NCBI GenBank assembly: GCA_946811185.2
Contig: OX328101.1
Location: forward strand, 21,808,122 to 21,872,121
Source of the DNA: Hippopus hippopus
Lineage: Eukaryota; Mollusca; Bivalvia; Cardiida; Cardiidae
Reading direction: 5' to 3'
Length of the DNA stretch: 64,000 nt
Both the position numbers and the translations under genes were made by a program. Positions 29,327 to 41,100 of the stretch are shown here, in pieces (the stretch's first letter is position 1; every line of letters starts with the position of its first letter). The notes beneath the pieces were generated by a model. It had not been told where the DNA came from. It searched no databases and saw nothing but the letters and a program-made list of their open reading frames with translations.

Positions 29327-30687
29327 ACACGTCAGTGGTTGGTGAAGGATGGACCAGATTTTAACAGTTATTGTACTACCATCTCTTACTGACCTCAACT
29401 GGTGCTCGTTGTTTACACGCTTTGTCAGTCAGGGAAGGTGATCAATCTAATAAGATATAATTCGGAATCCTGTTGTTCTTACCTATAATTATAATGTAAA
29501 TGCTTTCTTAATCACAAACTAGATATTTTGGGTATTGGGTCTATTTAAAGATATCTTTAAGTTTTGAAGAACAAGAAAGATTTAGATAAAAACAGTCGGC
29601 GTTTATAAAAGTTACTCGGCTATGAACTTGAAACTCTTTCATGCTCTATATATGAATAGAAATAATGAAAAGTAATCACCATTAGTTGTCTCTGTATTCC
29701 TCATTGTTTACATATTGTTGAAATACATTCAGGACTTTTATTTCACACCTACAATTTAACGTCCAATGAAATCGTTCTAATACTACCACGTGAGTACAGA
29801 ATATCTTATTCTTTGGACGCTGTAGAGTCCAATATGGATTTTTCAGAACGAGGCAAGAGTCCAGTATGGATTTATCAAAACGAGGCTAGAGTCCCGAATA
29901 TCGATATTTGACCGAGTCCGTTGTCAAAAAATCTTTTGATATGTTTTGATTTTTTTTTTATTATTGTTTAAATTGAAATGGCCCTATACTTGTCGTTTAC
30001 TTTAAAGTCAATACGGGAGTGTGAAATAAAGAGGTCATTAAACATGCTTGGGTACAATACTGAATTGACACGGGTTCGTACATTCGATACTGACGTTCGC
30101 GCATATAAACCAATGGAATTTCTCGTTCCAAACAATGTCACCGTACTGTCACGTGACAAAAAGGTGTGAGCAGCTGTACGAAATTTCATTGGTTGAATTC
30201 ACGACTGTTAGTACATATCAACCGATGAAATTTCTCGTTCCAAACAATGTCACATGACAGAAGATGGCTGCAGCTGTTCAAAATAAGAACGTGGATCACA
30301 AATTCAACGAATTCTGAGGCGTTTCGTCGTTATTGAAGCTAAAGACTATAGGTCAGTAGTATTTTTCAACATGTTTAAAGGATGGGTGCCGCTAATGCTG
30401 CGTTTCATTGGATCTAAAGTGCATTTTATATCTTGAAAACGGATGTACGAACCCGTGAAAATGGCGCAGATTTTTGAGCGAGTTTACAAGTTCGAGCGAA
30501 TGTATCAGCCAGACTGCATTAGCCACTGACAAACAGTTGTGTTTTTCTGGTAGAAAAATGTTTTAGCTCTCAGCTGTAGAAAAAATAGGAGAATAACTGA
30601 TGGGGTAGAAAAGATACGTTGTTTTTTGTAACCGGGGGCGAGTAACGGACTGCATACAGTTAAAGCCCTTGTTTATAATATATAGTC
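29327..30687. other. Intergenic stretch with a short direct duplication
   Basis: No gene recognised. A 45-bp direct repeat (tttctcgttccaaacaatgt) occurs at 30119-30165 and again at 30231-30275; gagtccaatatggattt is repeated at 29826 and 29860. CG is more frequent than in neighbouring DNA. Confidence 0.6.
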
Positions 30688-30775
30688 TATGGGTGCCAGG
30701 AATCAAACTATGGACCCCTATGCTAGATACCAGCCCTACATTCTACCACCGAGCTGCGGCTACCCAGGACCCCTT
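30688..30775 (-). mobile_element. SINE fragment, tRNA-like head (reverse)
   Basis: On the - strand: gccgcagctcggtggtagaa (box A-like) and atagtttgattcctggc (box B-like). 30776-31602 shows nothing else recognised. Confidence 0.6.
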
Positions 30776-31602
30776 TTCACTTACGACCTTGTTAGAAGGT
30801 GATGACCTTTAAGGTTTCACCTTCTTATGGCAACCGTCAGATTGAAATCGCGTGAAGAGAAATCACTCCTCTGTTTCATGAAAAGTAGTTCCTCATAGAT
30901 CAATCAACAGACGCGTCTGTGTAAATTGTTATGTAAAAATAACACGAGATTGAAAATCTGTGCAAGCAAACTATATTATGAACCTGAGAATTAAAAGTCA
31001 TAGAAGTAGCTCTAGATTTGAAATTAGCCTCGTTTCGCAGCTTTGACATGACCTAATTCATAACGTTTACATGGCAGATGAATAAGGGAGTGAAACACCC
31101 CAAAACACTCGAAAACACCCAAACCACTTTCATTTCACCAAACCAACCTTCCTTACACCTAAAACCTAAAACCGCATGCAAAACAGTGGAAAATAGTCAT
31201 GAAATAATGATATCAATCTTAGAAAAAAAAATGTTGTCAACCGTCAGATGAATTATTTTTTAATAAGTTTGTCCACTATTTTTCTATTTGCTAGCAATTT
31301 TCTACCATCAGCTTCTTTTAGTAGTTTGAGGACTTTGATTATTCTAAGCCATCAATAGGAACTGTTGCTTAAATGTCCATTTTGATCCTGGTAAAACCAT
31401 TTTCCTCTTCTCTCTGAGACCATGGGTGTATTTCGCGGAGAGCGTAAAGCAAGATAAGCCTGCAAAAACGTGTCTGCTCTTGCTGTGCACCCTCCGCTGC
31501 TCTGTCGGTAGTTTTAGGTCATGTGCGAACACAGGCCAATCCAAATAAACAAACCGAAATCTATTTCAGAATAGGCAACAATTAAAGGCGGCAGGATAAA
31601 GT

Positions 31603-31833
31603 TTAACTCTTTATCAAATAACAAAAATTTATACTGGTCCAAATTCAAAGCATTTGCAGACATTAAATTAAATATTGCACAAATGATGGGATTTGTACCG
31701 TAATACTTTTAATAGTATTGTGGGAAAAGGAGAAAAATGCTGGTTTCCAGCATTTTCTCCTTTTCCCACAAAGCTTTCAAAAGCTGTCTTAATCAGGGAT
31801 GTTAAAACTGGGGAATATGTTGTATAGTATTAA
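31603..31833 (-). mobile_element. MITE-A copy upstream of the proposed DIPK1-like exon 1
   Basis: TTAA at 31603-31606 and 31830-31833, hairpin near perfect. Ends about 130 bases before the proposed start codon, so it would sit at the promoter or in the 5' UTR. Confidence 0.85.
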
Positions 31834-31966
31834 AACTGATCTTTACGGAAACGGACGTAGAGCAATGGAGTAACGAATTATAACTTGTCCCAGTTCTCTA
31901 CCAACTAAGTCCTGTGTCATCGTCATAGGAATAATACTCGTACAGAAGTCAACAACGGTATTGAAA

Positions 31967-32110
31967 ATGAGATTGTGTAATGTTAGTCAACTTCGGAAGA
32001 CCGCTATTTTTACGCTACTTTTTGGAGTTTTTATATTTTTGTGTGAGTTACTTCATCTAAAGAAAGGGGCATGTAATCAGATGGAATCACTCAGACAACT
32101 ACGTCTGCTC
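31967..32110 (+). CDS. Proposed exon 1 of the DIPK1-like gene (signal-anchor)
   Basis: Forty-eight codons starting at ATG (aaaATGa), ending in phase 0 at a strong donor, CTC|gtaagta. The peptide starts MRLCNVSQLRKTAIFTLLFG and continues into a hydrophobic run typical of a type II signal-anchor, then a short basic Cys-containing stem. Phase, topology and size match what the DIPK1 family has upstream of the exon at 51226. No other candidate for exon 1 was found between here and that exon. The link is inferred; no transcript is available. It could instead be the first exon of another secretory gene. Confidence 0.55.
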
Positions 32111-35100
32111 GTAAGTATTGTTATTTTCTTTATTGCCGAGCCCCGGTGGCGCAGTAGGCAGCGTGCAGAACTTAATAAGAGAGTCACTGGGTCGAATCCC
32201 AAGCTCGGCGAATTTCTTTCCGGGGATAGATTAAAGATATTGCGACAAGATTCATTCCTCTCTCACCCCTTGTTATTCTGTCAACGATGGTTAAAAATAA
32301 GGAAAGCAGCCAGAGGCTTGGAAAAATATTGTACGAAGTACTGGTAACAGAAACTAAGCACAGCATGGGTAGGTGCACTGGTCGCCTCGATACAACTCAA
32401 ATAATGTTGAAAACAACGTGTAAAACCATACAACCAACAAGCGATTATTATTATTATTATCATTATTATTATTATTATTATTCGAAAATTTAAAAAAGTC
32501 TTTTCTTGATCACCAATCGCTGTACCACTTACCAAACAATCTCGAATTTTAATGACCCTGAGGAAGAAAGTTTTTGAAAACGTTGTTGGAAAAGGAGAAA
32601 ATGCTGGTAAGCAGCATTTTCTCCTTTTCTAACAATATTTTCAACCCTATCAAGGACTACTTTCATCATTTGAGCCACTTTTAACTTGTCGTCTGCAAAT
32701 GCTTTAAATTTGGATATGTCCAAAATTTTGTCGTTCGGTACAGAGTTAAGTCAATACCAGACAACAAAGATTTACTCTTGTCCAAATCAAGGATCGTACA
32801 AGTGATCCTGATCCAGATTTAACCGGTATCGTGCTAAATAAGTTAAGTGAAACTTTCAAGCTGATAGTAAAAACCAGAATAATGCTTTTTGAAACTTATT
32901 TCTTTAGCGAAAAATATCTCCTTATCGGACAATGTAGATCATAGATCAGACTGCACGTTCTGTGCAGTCTGATCTTGATCTACACTGTCCGCAAAAGGTC
33001 AATGAGTCTCGCTTAGCAGCATAAGGGAAAACTTTACCACACGAAAAAGATGTAGGCTTGTCCAAACTGAAAGTTTTTGCAGACGACAATCTAAATATGG
33101 CTCAAATGATGGAATTTGTCTTTCAAAAGATGGAAAAACATTGTGGGAAAAGCAGAAAATACGAGTTACAATTAATGCGATTTTCACCATCATTTCAGTT
33201 ATATCGCGGCGACCGGTGCACCTACCATGCTTTCCCGGAAGTTATTATTATTATTTTTTTTTTAATCCAGTACTTCGCACAATATTTTTCTTAAGGCATT
33301 GGCTGCTTTCCAGCATAGCCATCCTCGGAACAACGATTCAGAGAGAGAGGAACGAATCGTGTCGTATTAAGTATCTTCAGTCTTCGGACAGAAATTGGCT
33401 GGGGATTAGACCAATGACGCCCTGGTATCAAGATCTGTGCGCTACCGACTGTGCTTCTGGGGCACGGCAAGACCAGATTGTGACTACAGCAATAATGTAT
33501 TTCTAGTTAAATGGCAAGAGGGTTTATTATTATTATTTAATTAATCTACTTTTAAAAAATCAAACTATGGATTATCAGTATATAATAATGCTTTCTCACA
33601 GAAACCGCAGCCCCGCTCCCGTACCCCTAATACAGTAAGCAAAGTTTGCTTTCCCCCCCCTCCAGCATTTCAACTAGATTTCATTTCTAAAGTTCTATAC
33701 TTAATTTGGGAATAAAGATCTGCCTGTTAATAGATTTAAAACTTTGTGGGAAAAAGAGCTCGTAAACTGGTAACCAGCTTCTTACCTTCCCCTAAATGCT
33801 TTCAATCTCTTCACAGAGATTTGCCAGTTTATTTGAACAACATTGAACTTGCCGTCTGCAACTGCTTCCAACTTTGACCAGTCCGAATTTTTTTTTGTCT
33901 GGTAAAGAGTTATGAAGGGCGTCTTCTTTAGGTTCCGAAAAACTGAATCGCTTGGAAAAGGTTTAAAAAAGAAATATGCACCCGGCTCATATTACAAAAA
34001 TTTGAACGTTTGTGTAATCTTTTGACTGATTTTTAACCTAACTATTTGCCAGAAGAATTTCTTTTACTTCTCTGAAGTAATTTCATTTGAAGACGACAAT
34101 TCAAATGGGGCTAAAATGATAAGATTTGTCTATGGAAGACAACATTGTAGGAAAAGAAGATAGTGCTGGTTATCAGCATTTTTTCCCTTTAGCCCATTGA
34201 TTTCGAGGCTTTAATAGAGACCTGCCTTTAAAAATCGGAAACTTTCAAAAAGGGTTAAAAAAGAAATACGACCTCTTCTCATATAACAGACCTTCGGACG
34301 TTTGTCTAATCGATTGACTAATCATAAACATAACTATTTACCTCTTTACCAAACGACAAAATTTTAGACTTTTTCAAATTGAAAGCATTTGCAGACTACA
34401 AAATAAACATGACTCAAAATTTGAAATTTGACTTTGAAAGAGTAGAAAACATTGTGGGAAAAGGAGAAAATGCTGGTTACCAGCATTTTCTCCTTTTCCC
34501 ACAATGTTTTCAAAAGGCTTCTTTCTCAGGGTTGTTAAAAGTAGGGATTGTGTGGTAAAGGGTTACTAGAAAAATTGTTATATTTTGACTTGTCCATTTG
34601 CAGAAGAAAATTCAAACGTGACTTAATTGACGTTATTTGTCTTATGAAAAAGACATTATTTAACATTTTCGGAAGAGGTGAAAATGCTTTAGTAAACAGT
34701 ACGTTTTTCCCTTTTTTCCCCAATGTTTCGAGAAAGCTCTATTCTTTGGGATTGTTAAAACGCGGGAGTGTTTGCTAAAGGTTTATCCTTTTTCAAACAG
34801 CCCCGTGTTAAAATTGCCAAGGGCATTTGAAAACATTTTGGAAAAAAGAGCCAATGTGTTACAATTTCCGACAATGTTAACTACCCTTTTACAGATGTAT
34901 CTTGGTTCTTAATTCTTTGCCACACAATCCCGAGTAAGAACGACCCTGACAAAGAAGACTTTTGAAAATATTGTTGGAAAAGAAGAAAGTGCTGGTTACC
35001 AGCATTTTCTCCTTTTTCCACAATGTTAGCTACCCTAAATATGTAGATTATTTTTATAAAAAAACAATGCTGTTTTATTCGATTATTCAGCGTTAAAAAC

Positions 35101-38100
35101 CTGGGGGGTTTTTTTTCAACAAAAATATAAAACAGTTTCTTTATTAATATTTTTGTGAAAATACATGTATGACAAGGTTTGGTAATGGATTCAACTACGA
35201 TCTTCCTTATCCTTCGTTTAAAATGGCACGTTAAAAAAAAAAAAATTGTAAGCGGTTCATAGATCTCAGGCGACTGTACCATGAAGCGTAAGTTTCTCAA
35301 AGTGCCATTTTATTTATTCATTTTTTTTTAATCTGTAATATTATTCTATATGGACTAGTCTATAATTAACGGTTAGCCGTTGATCATTTACCGATCAATC
35401 ACGTGTTCTAATAAGACCACTGAAACTTCGTTGGTCTACTACGGAATTCATTCGGCAAACCTCGGGTGATCCTCGGCTGTAAACCACTATTGGTGGAATG
35501 CACCCACATTTCTTTGCCGGAAATACACCGTTCTACCGTTCTTAAAATCAAAAGTCTCAATTCCGTCACAATTCCATCTCGAAATCTTTTCAAAATACAT
35601 TGCGGCTGTCACACAGTTTGTAAATTCAAAATTTAACGTGGTTGATCAATTCATACATAGATTTCATCACCGTGATAGTTGATTTCGTTATAATAATGGA
35701 TTTTCACGGGCGCCGCCATGTTTGATATGATGTGATTGATAGAAATTCAAAATGGAAACCTCCTTGATATTGACGAGGTTAGATGTACTTACGGAAATGG
35801 CCGAGGTATGACGGGTGTTACAAAATCACTCAATCATTGGACACCGTTACTGAAAATAGCACAATGGCGCATCGCCTCTATACCGTATATAATAACATTA
35901 TTGTTAACACTACAGAGGCGATGCTCAAATGTGATATATTTAGTAACGGTGTTCGATTGATCGACCAATGAAATTTTCGGTATTTTCGTGATAGACCAGC
36001 GGAGCTTCAAAAGCCAGTGGTTTTAAGACCCCCCAGGAGGGGGAAGCTTATGAAAACATCCCAGGATAAAGGAGAAATGCAGGTACTGGTCAGCATTCTC
36101 GTCTTTCTCTATAATGTTTTCTATCCTTTCAAAGACAAATCCTGTTATTTGACTAGCATTTTATTTGTCGTTCGCAAATGCTTTTAGTTTGGTCTAGTTT
36201 AAAATTTTATCGTCTGGTAGGCTACATACTAAAGCCACTTTTAACGTTTCGTCTGTAAATGCATTCAGAGACTTCTGAAAACATTGTGCTGGTAATCAGT
36301 ATTTACTGCTTTTCTTAAAATGTTTTCTACCCCTTCACACACAATTCCTATCATTTGAGCCATATTTGAATTGTCGTCTGCAGATGGTTTCATTTGAAAT
36401 AAATCTTAAAAATTGATGTCTAATAGCTAAGTTAGTAGTCCGAAGTTTCAACCGTAACTAACGTGTCGTTACATGTACCGTAGCGTCGGTAACAAACAAT
36501 AGGTCTCATGTAAGAATGAAAGCGAAATACGTGTAAATTTAGGATACTATTTATTTTTTCAAACAGGGGTCCTGCTTGGCTCTGTGGTAAAGTGTCGGAC
36601 TCAAAACCTAGAGGCCCAGGCTCCCCGCTGGATCTACTGGGCCCCTCGTGGGAGCGCCCCTGGGCAAGACACCCCAGAGCCCCAGCCTCTCAGTGATGAA
36701 ACCCAGGAAATACATGAATATGTGAGCTGTCGCCGTGATATGACTGAAATAATGTTGAAAGCGGCTTAAAAAACCATTCATTGAATCAATTTTTTTCAAA
36801 CCAAGCATGTAGATAGATCGGTTACCCCCATGATAAAGCTTGTATACGTGTAAGATTCCTTTAAAAGTAGATGTTGTACCCGTTCGTTAAAAAATACTAA
36901 TTTTTTTCAGAATCTAGACTTTGGATGATTCAAAATTGCTGTTGACTGAGCAACACCGTCCAGAAAAATGGGAACATGCGAAACATTCTTTTATCATTAT
37001 AAAGAACAAACTTATCTCCATAATCAAGCATAAAACTGCTTTAAAAAGTGAAAATTTCTAACCGATAGTAAAGAGAAAAATATTGCGATTTCATCCTTTT
37101 TCTTTTCGATGGAAAATCTTACTGTAAGGGAAAGTGTAAATCAAGATCAGACTGCACGTTCTGTGAAGTCTGATCTTGATTTACACTGTCCGCGAAAGCG
37201 CACTGCATCGCGCTTAGCAGCTTAAGGTATTACCATCCTAACGCTTCTAGTGCAACATGGAATAAAATTTCTTATTAGTTGATAAATAAGGATTTATACT
37301 GATATAATATTTTTGCTCATTTCTAACCGACCAGAAATTCATTTGTTGTCTATTTTGAAATTATTTGATGATATTTTTGTCAGTTTTCTGAAAAGGGAGG
37401 TAATTATTATCTCCCTTTGTAATGAGAATAGACTGGCTTTAGATTTATAAATGATAATTCTAAGAAGGAAAAAATGGAAAAAGTGGCTCGGTCAAAGTAT
37501 TACAATAATACTCATTTTTTATTATAGCAAAATTTTTAGGATAATATTATAGTGGAAATAGCTGTTTTTCATTAGAATGGTACTACCTTAAGGGAGAAAT
37601 AGCGCTCTCAGTTCGGAGTGCAGAATGATTCTGAACCCTCAAAAGGCCCCTGTCTGGTGTAGTGTACACCTATCAAACAGGTTACAGGAGGTCGAAATAA
37701 TCAAGGTACTGTACCTATTCACTAACTATTCTAAATTTTATTATCCTAGTTTAAAGACGCCTTTATATCATTACAAATTGAGGGAACGTACCGTGAACGA
37801 ATTGCAAAACTATGGTAGCATATTTCTACCACGAGATACGAGATAGCTACCATGATAATTTTAGAAAACTATCGCGATAAATTAAAGTTTCCTGGAAATT
37901 TTATCGAGATAGTGAAAAGTTTCCTGAAAAAAATATCACGATAAACTTAATATTTTAACGCAAAATTTCTCAATCGTGTGGTGGCATATTTCTGCCACGA
38001 GATACGAGATAGCTATCATGATAATTTTAGAAAACTATCACGATAAATAAAAGTTTCCTGGAAACATTATCGAGATAGTGAAAAGTTTCCTGAAAAAATT

Positions 38101-41100
38101 ATCACGATAAACTTAATATTTTATCGCAAAATTTCTCAATCGTGCATGGAGCTGACATTCGAGATAAAATTATCGTGATAGTTCTATCTGTTTCTCGATA
38201 TCTATAAATAGCAAATTTTATCATTTGGATGAACTAGGTAGTTTTTGACTTCACAATATTGCAGTAAGTAAAAATTCGAATCATTAACAATTATACCTTA
38301 ATTGGTAAATTCTGACAAGACTGGAAATGAACAGAAGTCTGTAAAATCACAAAGACGACTCGAAATGCCTCTACGAACAACTTTAAAACTTTAGGGAAAA
38401 GCAGAATTCATGAGTTTAAAAACGAAGATGTTCCGAAACAGTATCTAATTATAGATACCGTGAATTTCAGTTATGGGCACGAAAGCAAAAATAATCATGA
38501 TAACAGTTAGAATTATCGCGATATTTTTATCGTGAAAATTTTTGTTATCTAGATAATATTTCCAGGAAACTTTGTTTTATCACGATAATTCTTTTAGATT
38601 ATCGCAATAGCTATCTCGTATCTCGCGGCAGAACTATGTCACCATACAATCGTGCACGAAGCTGACATACGAGATAAAATTATCGTGATAGTTCTATCTG
38701 TTTCGCGATATCTATAAATAGAAAATTTATCATTCAGAGGTATGGTGGCATATTTCTGCCACGAGATACGAGATAGCTATCATGATAAGTTTAGGAAACT
38801 ATCGTGGTAAATCATAGTTTCCTGAAAATTTTATCGAGATAGTAAAACGTTTCCTGAAAAAAATATCACGATAAAACTTTGTTATCTAACGCAAAATTTC
38901 TCAATCGTGCACGAAGCTGACATTCGAAATAAAATTATCGTGATAGTTCTATCTGTTTCTCGATATCTATTAATAGCAAATTTTATCATTTGGATGAACT
39001 AGGTAGTTTTTGACTTCACAATATTGCAGTAAGTAAAAATTCGAATCATTAACAATTATACCTTAATTGGTAAATTCTGACAAGACTGGAAATGAACAGA
39101 AGTCTGTAAAATCACAAAGACGACTCGAAATGCCTCTACGAACAACTTTAAAACTTTAGGGAAAAGCAGAATTCATGAGGTTAAAGACGAAGATGTTCCG
39201 AAACAGTATCTAATTATAGATACCGTGAATTTCAGTTATGGGCACGAAAGCAAAAATAATCATGATAACAGTTAGAATTATCGCGATATTTTTATCGTGA
39301 AAATTTTTGTTATCTAGATAATATTTCCAGGAAATTTTGTTTTATCACGATAATTCTTTTAGATTATCGCAATAGCTATCTCGTATCTCGCGGCAGAACT
39401 ATGCCACCATACAATCGTGCACGAAGCTGACATACGAGATAAAATTATCGTGATAGTTCTATCTGTTTCGCGATATCTATAAATAGAAAATTTATCATTC
39501 AGAGGTATGGTGGCATATTTCTGCCACGAGATACGAGATAGCTATCATGATAAGTTTAGGAAGCTATCGTGATAAATCATAGTTTCCTGAAAATTTTATC
39601 GAGATAGTAAAACGTTTCCTGAAAAAAATATCACGATAAAACTTTGTTATCTAACGCAAAATTTTTCAATCGTGCACGAAGCTGACATTCGAAATAAAAT
39701 TATCGTGATAGTTCTATCTGGTTTTCGATATCTATAAATAGAAAATTCACCATTTGAATGAACTCGGTAGTTTTTGACTTCACAAGACTGCAGTAAGTAA
39801 AAATTCGAAATATTAACAATTGTAGCTTAATTGGTAAATTTTGACAAGACTCGAAATGAACAGAAGTCTGTAAAATCACAAAGACGACTCAAAATGCCTC
39901 CTAGAACAACTTAAAAACCATTCAGGGAAAAGGAGAATTCATAAGGTTGTAGACGAAGATGTTCCGAAACCGTATCTAATTATGGGTACCGTGAATGTCA
40001 GTTACGGGCACGAAAGCAAAAAAAAAATCATAATAACAGTTAGAATTATCGCGATATTTTTGTCGTGAAAATTTTTATCATCTATGCGGGGAAGCAGCGT
40101 CTATCAGCCGATAATATTTCCAGGAAACTTTTTTTATCACGATAGTTCTCTTAAAGTAACAATAAAGGCAAAATGTAAACAAAGCGGGTGTTTCAATGCA
40201 TTTGAATTTATATCATACCATTCAAAGGTATGGAAATTATTGTGAAGATGACAGTCTATCATTGTACGGTCGGTCCAAGTGTTAGTCGCTGACAGAGAAA
40301 TTAATTTCAAAACTAGGTTAAAACCTGCCAGGTAACTGCGTCTTTTGTTTCCTTTTTGCCTGATTTTAAAATTCTTTTTTTCTGCCAGCGACTAACATAT
40401 TGCCCGATAACAGACTGTCATCTCCACAATATTTTCCACTCTTTTAAATGGTATGATTTAAATTTAAATGTATTATGACACCTGCTTTGATATTTTGGCC
40501 TTTACTGGACCTTTAAATTATCGCAATAGCTATCTCGTATCTCGGGGCAGAAATATGCCACCATAATATCCAGATAATATTTCCAGGAAAGTTCGTTTTA
40601 TCACGACAGTTCTCTTAAATTATCGCAATAGTTATCTCGTATCTCGTAGCAGAAATATGCCACCATATTTATGCGTGGTTTTTGTAGATAAATAGCGTGT
40701 GTCAAGGAAGTATTGTATAAAAAAAAAAAAACGTTGTCCCATTTGAATGCATTTGAGCAAAACGTTAGTTTCTATACCAACCAAGTGGTATATACAGCAT
40801 TACAAGAGGAATGGCAACAGATCCAACAGAACACTATAATGCATGCTGTGACAATCAAGAGCGTCCTACCCTATATACTGACTACATGTGAAAGTTGACT
40901 GTGAACGTAACTTTTTCGTCAATGGTAATTTAACTCCTACCACATATCCCGAGTTTTAACGACCATGAAGAAGACGTCTTTTGAAAACCTTGTTGGAAAA
41001 GGAGAAAATGCTGGTAACCAGCATTTTCTCCTTTACCCAGATGGTTTTCTTCACTTTCAGAGAGAATTATTATCATTTCACACGTTTAAGCTGTTGTCTG

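Noticed and set aside
29968..30189. Overlapping open frames on both strands (60-73 codons)
   Set aside because: No similarity, no membrane or domain pattern; they overlap a duplicated non-coding block.
32138..32215. Functional tRNA gene
   Set aside because: Box A and box B are recognisable, but the cloverleaf does not close and the sequence continues into a SINE body and tail. The same holds for 61493, 63193, 16733 and 30688.
37811..40670. CRISPR-like array
   Set aside because: Units are 765 bp, palindromic and eukaryotic in context; there are no short repeats with unique spacers.
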